This document shows, piece by piece, positions 35,363 to 44,476 of a stretch of DNA of 64,000 nucleotides (the first letter of the stretch is position 1; every line of letters starts with the position of its first letter). The stretch lies in contig NZ_VXDC01000007.1 in the NCBI RefSeq assembly GCF_008711285.1, forward strand, positions 62,001 to 126,000, read 5' to 3'. Under the pieces are notes generated by a model. It saw only the letters and a program-made list of their open reading frames with translations, was not told where the DNA came from and searched no databases. This stretch comes from Roseibium aquae. GTDB taxonomy: Bacteria > Pseudomonadota > Alphaproteobacteria > Rhizobiales > Stappiaceae. The translations under genes were made by a program, and so were the position numbers.

Positions 35363-36307
35363 TCAACTCGCCCGTGCCTCTTCCACTGGCCCGAGCCAGG
35401 TCTCCAAACCCGTATCCCAGTAAGGGGAGGCGCCATAGAGGCCGGCGAAATAGTCAATGAACACGCGCACCTTTGCCGGCAGGAACCTCCGGCTCGGATA
35501 AACGGCGTGAAGCCCGACATCCTTGGAGGCCCGATATTGGGGCAAGATCAAACGAAGGCGGCCATCGCGCAGTTCCGGGCCAATGTCCCATGTGGAGCGC
35601 AGCGCGATGCCGACCCCGGCAAGCAGACATTCCCGGACGACTTCGCTTGAATTTGTCTTGACCGGTGCGCCCGTGCGGACGGTCACAACACCCTCGGGTC
35701 CCATCAGACGCCAGGGGTCCTGATTGGCGGCGGCAAGACAGACGTGGTTTTCCGCCATATCCTCGATGGAAGCCGGCACGCCGAACTTGGCGATATACGC
35801 GGGCGACGCGACAAGAATGCGGTGCACCGGCGCCAATTTGCGGGCGACGAGGCTCGAATCCGACAGTTCCGCGATCCGGATCGCCAAATCGTATCCCTCC
35901 CCGACAATGTCTACGAAGCCGTCGTCGAGATCCAGGCTGACGCTCAGGTCCGGGTTCTGTGACAGGAAATCCCCCAGGTGCGGTGCGATGTGAAGGCGGC
36001 CAAACGAGGTCGGGGCGGCCACCTTCAGCGTACCACGGGCCTGGGCTGACCCGCGGGACACGAAGGCTTCAGCTTCTTCGACCGAGGCGAGGATCGCTAC
36101 GACACGTTCATAAAAGCCAAGTCCGGACTCGGTCATGGCGATCTGGCGTGTCGTGCGTTGCAGCAGACGCGTGCCCAGCTTGTCTTCCAGCCGGCGGATC
36201 CTTTTCGAGATCACGGCGGGCGAAAGGTTCATCTCCCGCCCGGCGGCCGACATGCTGCCTGCGCTGACCACGCGCGCAAAAATCTCCATGTCAGTTAGAT
36301 TGCTCAT
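35363..36307 (-). CDS. LysR family transcriptional regulator, divergent from glcDE
   Basis: A 314-residue LysR protein with HTH 'SMSAAGREMNLSPAVISKRI' (about residues 18-37) and 'RLEDKLGTRLLQRTTRQIAMTE'. This belongs to the AaeR/DmlR-like branch ('ATPTSFGRLHIAPHLGDFL'-type strand here 'APTSFGRLHIAPHLGDFL'). It is divergent from glcD with about 165 bp between the starts, so it is a candidate regulator of glcDE, in place of the GntR-type GlcC that usually does this. That is inferred from position only. Confidence 0.9.
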   Translation of the reverse strand: MSNLTDMEIFARVVSAGSMSAAGREMNLSPAVISKRIRRLEDKLGTRLLQRTTRQIAMTESGLGFYERVVAILASVEEAEAFVSRGSAQARGTLKVAAPTSFGRLHIAPHLGDFLSQNPDLSVSLDLDDGFVDIVGEGYDLAIRIAELSDSSLVARKLAPVHRILVASPAYIAKFGVPASIEDMAENHVCLAAANQDPWRLMGPEGVVTVRTGAPVKTNSSEVVRECLLAGVGIALRSTWDIGPELRDGRLRLILPQYRASKDVGLHAVYPSRRFLPAKVRVFIDYFAGLYGASPYWDTGLETWLGPVEEARAS

Positions 36308-36471
36308 TTTTTACCGTCCGGAACTGATTTTATGTCTGATGCGGCATATCGCGATCTGTGTTTCTTTGGCAGAATCACCACAGTGAACGATACAGCGCAA
36401 ACCTGAGCCCGATAAGATACGGTAGGTTCTCGGGTTTGGATCAAACGCCAATGCATGGGAGGATTGGTGCC

Positions 36472-37968
36472 ATGACAGCCATCGCAATGCCGAAACCAGA
36501 CGAAGCTGTGCTGGCTCGCCGAATGGAGATCGTGAAGGCCCTGCAGGCGATTGTGCCCGGCGAAGGCGTGATCCACGACGAGACGGAAATGCGGCCCTAC
36601 GAAACCGACGCCTTGACCGCCTATCGTCAGATGCCCTTGATCGTTGTGTTGCCGGAGACGGTCGAGCAAGTCTCCCGGATCATGAAATACTGCCACGAGA
36701 ACGATGTGAAGGTCGTTCCGCGCGGCGCTGGCACATCCTTGTCGGGCGGGGCACTGCCTCTTGCGGACGGTGTGCTGGTGTCGATGATGAAATTCAATCG
36801 GGTGCTCGATATCGACTTCGCCAACCGCGCGGTGGTCGTTCAGCCCGGTGTCACGAATCTCGGGATCACCCGCGCGGTCGAACACGAGGGGTTTTACTAC
36901 GCGCCGGACCCCTCGTCCCAGATTGCCTGTTCCATCGGCGGGAACATCGCGGAAAACTCCGGTGGCGTTCACTGCCTGAAATACGGACTTACAACCAACA
37001 ATGTCCTCGGCCTCGAAATGGTGCTGATGACCGGCGAGGTTATTCGCCTGGGGGGCAAGCACCTGGACAGTGAGGGCTATGATCTTCTTGGGCTGATGAC
37101 CGGGTCCGAGGGGTTGCTGGGGGTCGTCACGGAAGTGACCGTCCGCATTCTCCAGAAGCCGGAGACGGCGCGCGCCCTGCTTGTCGGGTTTCCAACGAGC
37201 GAGGATGGCGGGCGGTGCGTCGCGGACATTATTGGCGCCGGGATCATTCCAGGCGGCATGGAAATGATGGACAAGCTTGCCATTCACGCGGCGGAGGACT
37301 TCGTGCATGCCGATTATCCGCTCGATGTGGAAGCATTGCTGATCATCGAGCTCGACGGTCCCGAGGCGGAAGTCGACTACCTGATCGGACGGGTCGAAGA
37401 GATTGCCAAGGCCAACAAGGCCAGCCACATTCGCATCTCGGAAAGTGAAGAAGAGCGCATGACCTTCTGGGCTGGTCGCAAGGCCGCCTTTCCCGCTGTG
37501 GGCAGGATCTCTCCCGACTATCTGTGCATGGACGGAACCATCCCGCGGCGCGAACTGCCCAAGGTGCTGGCCGGCATGCGTGAGCTCTCTGAGAAACACG
37601 GGCTCCAGGTGGCCAATGTCTTCCACGCCGGGGATGGCAATCTTCACCCGCTCATTCTGTATGACGCGAACCAGCCCGGCCAACTGGACGCCGCCGAGGC
37701 CTTCGGCGCGGATATCCTGCGCCTGTGTGTCGAGGTGGGCGGTGTGCTCACCGGCGAGCACGGGGTCGGAATAGAAAAGCGCGATCTCATGCCCGAGATG
37801 TTCACCGAAGACGATTTGAAGCAGCAGCAGCGCGTGAAATGCGCCTTTGACGAAAAGCATCTGCTCAATCCGGGAAAGGTGTTTCCCGTCCTGCATCGCT
37901 GCGCCGAACTGGGCAAGATGCACGTCCACAAGGGGCAATTGCCGTTTCCTGACATTCCGCGGTTTTGA
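36472..37968 (+). CDS. glcD: Glycolate oxidase subunit GlcD (FAD-linked)
   Basis: FAD-binding catalytic subunit of glycolate oxidase (glycolate to glyoxylate), 498 residues. The PCMH-type FAD domain shows 'VVPRGAGTSLSGGALPL' (about residues 82-98) and 'PSSQIACSIGGNIAENSGGVHCLKYG'-like second half, and the C-terminal FAD-oxidase domain ends with 'VLTGEHGVGIEKRDLM' and 'NPGKVFP'. The ATG at 36472 follows GGGAGGATTGGTGCC. glcE starts 54 bp downstream. GlcD, GlcE and GlcF are all required in E. coli. Confidence 0.95.
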   Translation: MTAIAMPKPDEAVLARRMEIVKALQAIVPGEGVIHDETEMRPYETDALTAYRQMPLIVVLPETVEQVSRIMKYCHENDVKVVPRGAGTSLSGGALPLADGVLVSMMKFNRVLDIDFANRAVVVQPGVTNLGITRAVEHEGFYYAPDPSSQIACSIGGNIAENSGGVHCLKYGLTTNNVLGLEMVLMTGEVIRLGGKHLDSEGYDLLGLMTGSEGLLGVVTEVTVRILQKPETARALLVGFPTSEDGGRCVADIIGAGIIPGGMEMMDKLAIHAAEDFVHADYPLDVEALLIIELDGPEAEVDYLIGRVEEIAKANKASHIRISESEEERMTFWAGRKAAFPAVGRISPDYLCMDGTIPRRELPKVLAGMRELSEKHGLQVANVFHAGDGNLHPLILYDANQPGQLDAAEAFGADILRLCVEVGGVLTGEHGVGIEKRDLMPEMFTEDDLKQQQRVKCAFDEKHLLNPGKVFPVLHRCAELGKMHVHKGQLPFPDIPRF

Positions 37969-38022
37969 ACGAACTGGCCTTGAGAGGGTCCGCAAGGCAA
38001 GCAAACACGATCAGGAGATCCG

Positions 38023-39213
38023 ATGGATTCGATTTTAAAACCGCGCACCGCGATCGAAACGCGCGATGCCATTGCCTGGGCGGCCGCCGAAGACACGCCG
38101 CTGGAAATCGTAGGACAAGGCTCCAAAAGAGATCTTGGTCGGCCGGTTCAAACCGCCCACATCCTTGATCTGTCGGATCTGGCCGGCGTCGATGTCTATG
38201 AACCGGCCGAACTGGTGCTGACGCTCAAGGCCGGCACGCCCCTGAGCGAGGTGGAGAAGCTGGTCGCCGACCAGGGGCAGGAACTGAGCTTCGAACCGAT
38301 GGACTATGGTCCGTTGCTCGGGCGGGAGGCCGGACGGGGCACAATCGGTGGGGCCTTTGCCACCAATCTTTCGGGCCCGCGGCGGATAAAGGCGGGCGCG
38401 TTTCGTGACCATGTTCTGGGTCTTGAGGCTGTTTCCGGTCGGGGCGAGATCTTCAACTCGGGCGGGCGCGTGGTAAAGAATGTGACCGGGTATGACCTGC
38501 CGCGCGCTTTGTGCGGGTCCTGGGGAACGCTTGGGGTCGCTCTCTCCATGACGATCAAGGTCAATCCGCGTCCGGAGGCGACGGCGACCTTTGTTCTGGA
38601 AGGCCTCAGTGAGGAGCAAGGCGTCGAGGCGCTTTGCAAGGCCATGGGGTCTTCGGCCGAAGTCTCCGGCGCGGCGCATTTGCCGCGCGGTTTGGAGGGA
38701 GGGCCGTCCCAGACCCTGATCCGGCTCGAGGGCTTTGGAACCTCGGTGGACTACCGTTTCAAGACCTTGGAGAGCCTCTTGTCGTCCTACGGCAAGCCCG
38801 GCCGGCTCGATACGGATGCCTCGGGAACGACGTGGCTCGCGATCCGCGATGTCCTGCCTTTCTCAGGCCGCACAACGCCGGTCTGGCGTGTTTCCGTTGC
38901 TCCCGCCGCAAGTCCCGCCTTCGTGCGCAAGCTGCGCGAAAGTATGGATATCGATGTGATCTTGGACTGGAGCGGGGGGCTGGTCTGGCTGTCATGCGAG
39001 GATGGTCTCAGCCATGACACGCAGATCCGCCGCGCGCTTTCGGAGACCGGAGGTGGACATGCCACGCTCGTGCGCGCCGATGGGGCGACACGGGTTTCTG
39101 TGCCGGTATTCGAGCCGCAGCCTTCGCCGCTGGCGGCCTTGTCACGCCGGTTGAAAGACCAATTCGATCCCAAGGGCGTTTTGAATCCGGGACGGATGGT
39201 CGCTGGCGTGTAG
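38023..39213 (+). CDS. glcE: Glycolate oxidase subunit GlcE
   Basis: A 396-residue FAD-binding subunit, shorter paralog of GlcD. The PCMH domain includes 'LEIVGQGSKRDLGRPV', 'AGRGTIGGAFATNLSGPRRI' and 'GGRVVKNVTGYDLPRALCGS'; the C-terminus ends 'DPKGVLNPGRMV', as in the family. The ATG at 38023 follows TCAGGAGATCCG. Transcription with glcD is likely. The expected glcF does not follow directly: an opposite-strand gene (39279-39911) intervenes. Confidence 0.94.
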   Translation: MDSILKPRTAIETRDAIAWAAAEDTPLEIVGQGSKRDLGRPVQTAHILDLSDLAGVDVYEPAELVLTLKAGTPLSEVEKLVADQGQELSFEPMDYGPLLGREAGRGTIGGAFATNLSGPRRIKAGAFRDHVLGLEAVSGRGEIFNSGGRVVKNVTGYDLPRALCGSWGTLGVALSMTIKVNPRPEATATFVLEGLSEEQGVEALCKAMGSSAEVSGAAHLPRGLEGGPSQTLIRLEGFGTSVDYRFKTLESLLSSYGKPGRLDTDASGTTWLAIRDVLPFSGRTTPVWRVSVAPAASPAFVRKLRESMDIDVILDWSGGLVWLSCEDGLSHDTQIRRALSETGGGHATLVRADGATRVSVPVFEPQPSPLAALSRRLKDQFDPKGVLNPGRMVAGV

Positions 39214-39278
39214 ATGGTGCGGAAGCGGCGATGGAAGCTGTGAGGCTTGCCATCGCCGCGGTCCGCGTGTCGTGACCT

Positions 39279-39911
39279 TTAACGGGGCGCCGGCAGGCAC
39301 TTGACGGCGACATCGTAGGTGTTGCCCGCGCGCTGGGTCGTGGTGCTCTTCATGTTCCACTGGCCCGGAGCCGCCTTGTTCTTGCGGGCCGCCACAGCGT
39401 CGAGCTCGAAATAGGCTTTGGCGGAGACAGTCCATGTCTTCGACAGGGCTTCGCTCCTCGACATCCCCGATTTGATTTTCTTGTCGAGATTGAGCGCGCA
39501 AGCCTCCCGGGGATCCCAGCCCTGCCAGCGGATCTTATTCACCGGGATGGTGGGCGCGAAGGAAACAGACACGGTCCGTTTGGAACCGCCCCCGATTTCG
39601 CGATTGGCGAAGCTTTTGCTCCAGTGATTGCCGTCGGCCTCGAAATAGCGCACGCCTTTGAAAGAGCCGACCTTCATGGCCACGATCCGCTCACCGCTGG
39701 TCGCCCTGGCATGGAGGCGGAGCAGAAACTTGTGCGAACCGCTTTTGATGCCCGTGTACTTGGTGGCATTTGCGGACACTTCGATCGGGATGGTATCGAT
39801 GCCGTCACGCTTGACTTCGACAGTCTCGATCCAGTCCTTCGCCATGACACTTGTGGTGACACAACCAAGGACGGCGGTCAGGATGGCGGTTTTTGCAAGG
39901 GTATGTCTCAT
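39279..39911 (-). CDS. Exported protein of unknown function
   Basis: A 210-residue protein with an N-terminal signal peptide (about residues 1-25, 'TLAKTAILTAVLGCVTTSVMA'-like, cleaved after AxA near 'VMA-KDW'). The mature part is beta-rich: 'KYTGIKSGSHKFLLRLHARA', 'GERIVAMKVGSFKGVRYFEA' and 'WQGWDPREACALNLDKKIKSG'. It has two Cys in the mature part, perhaps a disulfide. I chose the ATG at 39911 after GGAGGAAATGACG. No family recognised. It lies on the opposite strand between glcE and glcF, which is unusual for that locus. Confidence 0.65.
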   Translation of the reverse strand: MRHTLAKTAILTAVLGCVTTSVMAKDWIETVEVKRDGIDTIPIEVSANATKYTGIKSGSHKFLLRLHARATSGERIVAMKVGSFKGVRYFEADGNHWSKSFANREIGGGSKRTVSVSFAPTIPVNKIRWQGWDPREACALNLDKKIKSGMSRSEALSKTWTVSAKAYFELDAVAARKNKAAPGQWNMKSTTTQRAGNTYDVAVKCLPAPR

Positions 39912-40160
39912 CGTCATTTCCTCCGGTTTCAAGGCAACCTCGCCTTCTGATGCCGACCATAGTCAGACCCAGTTTAACCCAGCCTGAGGGCCCCGTTTAT
40001 CTCCCGTTCATCTTCGCGGCTCAGCTTTGGCGTCTTTTGAAACGACGGCAAAGACACTTTGCCACAAACCGGTCTTGTCCGGCCGGATTGCCAGCCGTAC
40101 GATCCCCCAACAACGGAACATTTCCGCTGTCATGCGGATCAAGGGCGGACAGGGCGCGCT

Positions 40161-41489
40161 GTGCAGACCAATTTCACCGAAGAGCAACTCCTCGACAGCC
40201 ACACCGCGGAATCGGAGAAGATCCTCCGCAAATGCGTGCATTGCGGGTTTTGTACGGCCACATGCCCCACCTTCGCGCTGTTGGGTGATGAACTCGACAG
40301 TCCCAGAGGGCGGATTTACCTGATCAAGGACATGCTGGAGAATGACAAGCCGGCCGATGCCAAAGTGGTCAAACACATCGACCGCTGCTTGTCGTGCCTG
40401 TCCTGCATGACAACCTGCCCCTCAGGCGTGAACTACATGCATCTGGTCGACCACGCCCGGATCCACATCGAAAAAACCTACAAGCGTCCCCTGGTCGACC
40501 GCTTGCTGCGGAACACGCTGGCCCTGATCCTGCCCTATCCGTCCCGTTTCCGGCTGGCTCTGGTCGGTGCGTTCTTTGCACGCCCTTTTGCCGGTCTTCT
40601 CCAGCGGCTGGGCGGCCCCATGGCCAAGATGGGCGCCATGCTGGAACTGGCGCCGGCCAAGGCACCGGTGCGCACCAAGACCGACACACCTGGCGTCTTC
40701 CCGGCCGTCGGGGGCCGAATGGGGCGTGTTGCGCTTCTGACCGGATGCGCGCAACCGGTTCTGAAGCCGTCCATCAACGCGGCGACAATCCGGCTTCTGA
40801 ATCGCGCCGGATATGAGGTCGTCTTGCCGAAGGGGGAGGGATGCTGCGGCGCGCTCGTCCACCACATGGGCAAGGAAGAAGCGGCTTTGGAAAATGCCCG
40901 GCGGAATGTGGATGCCTGGACGCGGGAGCTCGATGGCGGCGGCCTCGACGCGGTGCTGATTACCGCTTCGGGGTGCGGCACGACCATCAAGGACTACGGC
41001 TTCATGCTGCGGGACGATCCTCAATATGCGGAAAAGGCCGCGCGCGTCTCCGAACTTGCAAAGGACATCACCGAGTTCCTCGTCTCGGTGGATCTGGGCA
41101 CCCCGCAGCGGTCGGCGGATCTGACCGTGGCCTATCATTCGGCTTGTTCCATGCAGCACGGCCAAAAAATCACCCGCCAGCCGAAGGACCTGCTGAAATT
41201 AGCCGGGTTTGCCGTCAAGGATGTGCCCGAGGGGCATTTGTGTTGCGGATCGGCGGGCACCTACAACATTCTCCAGCCGCAGATCGCGGCCCGGTTGCGC
41301 GAGCGCAAAGTCGCCAATATCGAGAAAACCAAACCCGATCTCATTGCGACAGGCAATATCGGCTGCATGACCCAGATCGGACTGGGAACCGATATCCCGA
41401 TCATCCACACGGCTGAACTGTTGGACTGGGTTTATGGGGGACCGGTACCGGAGGACCTGGAGCCGGTCGAATCCCGAAGGGCGGGCTGA
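40161..41489 (+). CDS. glcF: Glycolate oxidase iron-sulfur subunit GlcF
   Basis: A 442-residue subunit passing electrons from GlcDE to the quinone pool. Two [4Fe-4S] motifs are complete: 'CVHCGFCTATCP' (about residues 24-35) and 'CLSCLSCMTTCPSG' (about 76-89). Two CCG domains follow, with 'GEGCCGALVHHMG' and 'HLCCGSAGTYNI'. I start at the GTG at 40161, giving 'MQTNFTEEQLLDSHTAES', the canonical N-terminus; ACAGGG lies upstream and the frame opens at 40059. It is about 950 bp beyond glcE with a gene on the other strand between, so it must have its own promoter or a long readthrough. Confidence 0.94.
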   Translation: MQTNFTEEQLLDSHTAESEKILRKCVHCGFCTATCPTFALLGDELDSPRGRIYLIKDMLENDKPADAKVVKHIDRCLSCLSCMTTCPSGVNYMHLVDHARIHIEKTYKRPLVDRLLRNTLALILPYPSRFRLALVGAFFARPFAGLLQRLGGPMAKMGAMLELAPAKAPVRTKTDTPGVFPAVGGRMGRVALLTGCAQPVLKPSINAATIRLLNRAGYEVVLPKGEGCCGALVHHMGKEEAALENARRNVDAWTRELDGGGLDAVLITASGCGTTIKDYGFMLRDDPQYAEKAARVSELAKDITEFLVSVDLGTPQRSADLTVAYHSACSMQHGQKITRQPKDLLKLAGFAVKDVPEGHLCCGSAGTYNILQPQIAARLRERKVANIEKTKPDLIATGNIGCMTQIGLGTDIPIIHTAELLDWVYGGPVPEDLEPVESRRAG

Positions 41490-41659
41490 AAGCAAGCCTC
41501 GGTCAGGTTGACGTGGCGCGCTTGGGTCTGACGGTGAGAACCGATCGCGACGTATTTTCTGTCCTGTCAGAAGTTGCCGGAGCAAGGCAAAGCCGGAGGC
41601 GTTCCGGGAGGGACGCTGTCTCCGGCCTGTTGCCCGGGAGTGGGGGCTCTGGTCGCCGC

Positions 41660-42424
41660 TTAAATCACGTAAACCGTCGTGCCGACCCCGACCCGTTCGT
41701 AAAGGTCCTCGACATCTTCGTTCCGCATTCGAATACAGCCGGACGATACGGCCTGGCCAATCGTCCATGGCTCGTTCGAACCGTGAATACGGTACAAGGT
41801 GGAACCGAGATAAAGCGCTCTTGCCCCCAGCGGGTTTTCCGGCCCGCCCGCCATGAACACTGGCAGGTCGGGCCGGCGCTTGCGCATGGCGGCCGGCGGG
41901 CGCCAGTCCGGCCATTCGGCCTTGCGGGTGATTTTATGCGTTCCGGCCCATTCGAAGCCCGGTTTGCCGACCCCGACCCCGTAACGGCGTGCAGTCCCGT
42001 CACGTTGCACCAGGTAGAGAAACCGCTCGTTGGTATCGATCACGATTGTGCCCGGCTTGTGCGGGCCGGAATAGGCCACGATTGTCGGCAGGAACTGCGG
42101 CGCGATCTGGCGGCTTCGCTGGGCCGCCGGATTCTGCACGCGGGCCGGGGTGCGCATGTTGGCGGGTTGCGGTCTCAGCCATGGCCGGTTGACCTGGATT
42201 CCGCGCGGCTGGCCGTAGCGCACCGACGTCCGCCCCGGTTGCCGCAACTGGTTCATCCAGGGCTCCGTGAGATTGGGGCTCAACATGAGCGGCGGAGGGG
42301 CCACTTGCCCTGCATGCGCCGCCGGTCCGCTTGAGAGCCCGGCCAAGCCAAGGGCCAGGCAGACGAGCGCACATGTTGGCCCGATTGACGCCGGCAAAAA
42401 TTTCTTGCGCGGGGATGGACCCAT
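41660..42424 (-). CDS. L,D-transpeptidase (YkuD domain), secreted
   Basis: A 254-residue peptidoglycan cross-linking or lipoprotein-anchoring enzyme acting in the periplasm. Signal peptide about residues 1-38 ('ALVCLALGLAGLSSGPAAHA'). A Pro/Arg/Gln-rich linker (about 40-110) leads to the YkuD domain, whose catalytic motif is 'IHGSNEPWTIGQAVSSGCIRM' in two parts: the conserved His and, 15 residues later, Ser-x-Gly-Cys; Cys is the nucleophile. I chose the ATG at 42424 after GGGAGGTGATTGGTT. The domain order matches the large family of rhizobial ErfK/YbiS-type enzymes. No partner nearby. Confidence 0.93.
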   Translation of the reverse strand: MGPSPRKKFLPASIGPTCALVCLALGLAGLSSGPAAHAGQVAPPPLMLSPNLTEPWMNQLRQPGRTSVRYGQPRGIQVNRPWLRPQPANMRTPARVQNPAAQRSRQIAPQFLPTIVAYSGPHKPGTIVIDTNERFLYLVQRDGTARRYGVGVGKPGFEWAGTHKITRKAEWPDWRPPAAMRKRRPDLPVFMAGGPENPLGARALYLGSTLYRIHGSNEPWTIGQAVSSGCIRMRNEDVEDLYERVGVGTTVYVI

Positions 42425-42651
42425 AACCAATCACCTCCCGTTCCAATTCGGAGTGGATAAAGTTCAACGGGGCCGACGATGAATTAAAATTGCGATTACC
42501 CGGTAAATCTTGGAGTAACCAAGTCAAAGACTTCAATATGTGGTTAGCAACCGGTTTCAAAACATCATTATCGAAAGCTGAATCTTGATGGTCTGGCGCG
42601 ATTTCGTCAGGCGCATTGTGTGTTAAATATGGAAGAATCAGGTTTTCTTGG

Positions 42652-43362
42652 TTAATTTACGCGCCGTTTCGCATCCCGCGCGACCAGCGGCAAGACGGTT
42701 TCGACCTGTTCGGCCGACATGCCAGGCTCAATCCGGGGGTCGTACAGCATGTTCAAAATGATCTGGTCGAACACGGTGAAGCGGCTGTGGCGGGATTGGT
42801 CGTTGAACACCGAATGCGTCAGCCGGTCGTCGTCGTTCATCGGTCCGAGGCCCTGTAGGACCTCTTCGACAAGGCAGCGGCGGAACAGGAATTCGCCTTC
42901 ATCCGAGACTATGACGGCGGCTGAGCGCTTGATCCCGTTGCGTCCCGATACCACTCGGACCAGGCAGCGGCCCGGCGCGTCGGCCCGCAGGTCCTTGTAG
43001 ACGTCGCGCCGCACGACCTCGGGATATTGCGATCTGTCCACCACGAAGATCTCGAAATTCGCCTGTCCCGGATCCCGCACGAGGCTTGCCTCAAGGCCGG
43101 CGATCTTGGTGCCGATTTCGGCGATGAACCGTTCCACGACCTCGCGGCGGTCTTTTCTCGACAGCCCGTGAACATAAAAGCGCACGGGAACCGTGAATTT
43201 CTTCACCAGATAGGCTCGCCAGCTCCAGGCGCGGTACTCCAGTCCGAAAACCGTCTTGTGAAAGCCGTCCAGCAGCTCGCGGGTCGTGAAGCTGCTGGCC
43301 TCTGCCGGCTTCCCTGTCGTGCTGAGAAAGATCATGAGAGCGGTGATTAGGGCGGCGCGCAT
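42652..43362 (-). CDS. DUF2927 domain-containing exported protein
   Basis: A 236-residue protein with a short signal peptide (about residues 1-22, 'ALITALMIFLSTTGKPAEA'). The DUF2927 domain is clear in 'CLVEEVLQGLGPMNDDDRLTHSVFND' and 'FTVFDQIILNMLYDPRIEPGMS'. The family is metallopeptidase-like in pattern but unproven; members are secreted in alphaproteobacteria. Two Cys, one before 'LVRVV' and one in 'FRRCLVEE', may pair. It is divergent from cheZ. Function unknown. Confidence 0.82.
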   Translation of the reverse strand: MRAALITALMIFLSTTGKPAEASSFTTRELLDGFHKTVFGLEYRAWSWRAYLVKKFTVPVRFYVHGLSRKDRREVVERFIAEIGTKIAGLEASLVRDPGQANFEIFVVDRSQYPEVVRRDVYKDLRADAPGRCLVRVVSGRNGIKRSAAVIVSDEGEFLFRRCLVEEVLQGLGPMNDDDRLTHSVFNDQSRHSRFTVFDQIILNMLYDPRIEPGMSAEQVETVLPLVARDAKRRVN

Positions 43363-43609
43363 TCCAAGCCGGACGGGTCACGGGCGAAAGACGCCCACAT
43401 GGGGGGAGACCCCAAATCTGTTCGGAAATGAGGCCGGTGACACGACAATATCCAGACCGAAACGCCTTAGAAAGTGAAAAGAAGCAGGCCCGGAACAGGT
43501 TTCCTTGGCTTGAGTGGCATCTGCGAAACGAAATCTTTAATTCTCCGTGGGAAATAGAGGGCAACGGTAAGCCGCCAGGCATGTGACAGGGCACAAGACA
43601 GGAGAAGGC

Positions 43610-44359
43610 ATGGCCGCGGTCAAAAGATCCTTCCGAGCAGAGAGCTTGATGAAACTTCAGGCGGGCATCAATGACGATCCCGCCTTTACCGAAGAACGTC
43701 GCCACCAGGAACTGTTGGGAGAGCTGGCTGCCGTCAAAAACCTGATCGTGACCACGGCTGGGCAACAACAGACGTTGGATCCGCAAGCCATGGGCGAGAA
43801 GTTCATGGAAGAGTTTCGGAAGGAAATGTCCGAAGCGGCCAAGCTGAAGGTGGAACTGGACGCGATCTACGAAGCGATCGCCCAGACAAAGCGCGAAATC
43901 GCGACCCTGCACCATACGACCGGTACGGATGGTGACGACATGGCGCGCGTGACCAATGAACTGGACGCCGTCGTCTCGGGGACGGAGGGCGCCACCGAAC
44001 AGATTCTGGCTGCGGCCGAGTTTATCGATGAGACCGCCAACACCCTTTCGGCCCGGATCGACGGCCAGGATGCGGAACTGGCCAACGATATCCAGGAACG
44101 TGTAATCCAGATTTTCGAAGCCTGTAACTTCCAGGACCTGACGGGACAGCGCATCACCAAGGTGGTGTCGACCCTCCGTTTCATCGAGGACCGGATCATC
44201 CAGATGATGGACATCTGGGGCGGAATCGAGAGCTTCAAGGATATCGAGATCGACAAGAAAGCCGCCGCCGAGGGCGATGCGGCGCTGCTCAACGGCCCGG
44301 CCCTTGAAACCGATATGGACGTGGCGACCCAGGACGATATCGACGCCCTGTTCGCCTGA
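43610..44359 (+). CDS. cheZ: Protein phosphatase CheZ
   Basis: CheZ dephosphorylates CheY-P in chemotaxis. The 249-residue protein is largely helical. The active-site motif 'NFQDLTGQRI' supplies Asp176 and Gln180, and the C-terminal 'ATQDDIDALFA' is the CheY-binding amphipathic tail. The ATG at 43610 follows GGAGAAGGC. No other che or fla gene is in the window, so this is an orphan phosphatase. A strong terminator follows at 44386-44415. Confidence 0.93.
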   Translation: MAAVKRSFRAESLMKLQAGINDDPAFTEERRHQELLGELAAVKNLIVTTAGQQQTLDPQAMGEKFMEEFRKEMSEAAKLKVELDAIYEAIAQTKREIATLHHTTGTDGDDMARVTNELDAVVSGTEGATEQILAAAEFIDETANTLSARIDGQDAELANDIQERVIQIFEACNFQDLTGQRITKVVSTLRFIEDRIIQMMDIWGGIESFKDIEIDKKAAAEGDAALLNGPALETDMDVATQDDIDALFA

Positions 44360-44385
44360 GCGCGCACGGCGGTTCGGATTTGGCG

Positions 44386-44415
44386 AAACCGGCCGATTGG
44401 CCGGTTTTCTTTTTG
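44386..44415 (+). terminator. Rho-independent terminator of cheZ
   Basis: Stem AAACCGGCC (44386-44394) and GGCCGGTTT (44399-44407), GATT loop, then TTTTCTTTTT. Confidence 0.9.
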
Positions 44416-44476
44416 GGTTGGTTTGGTAGACTGGCGCCGAACAAAACGTGAATATCCCGACGCCGGAGACACTCTC

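Noticed and set aside
36304..38004. A 566-codon minus-strand frame over glcD
   Set aside because: Antisense to glcD, with His/Gln/Arg-rich composition typical of shadows.
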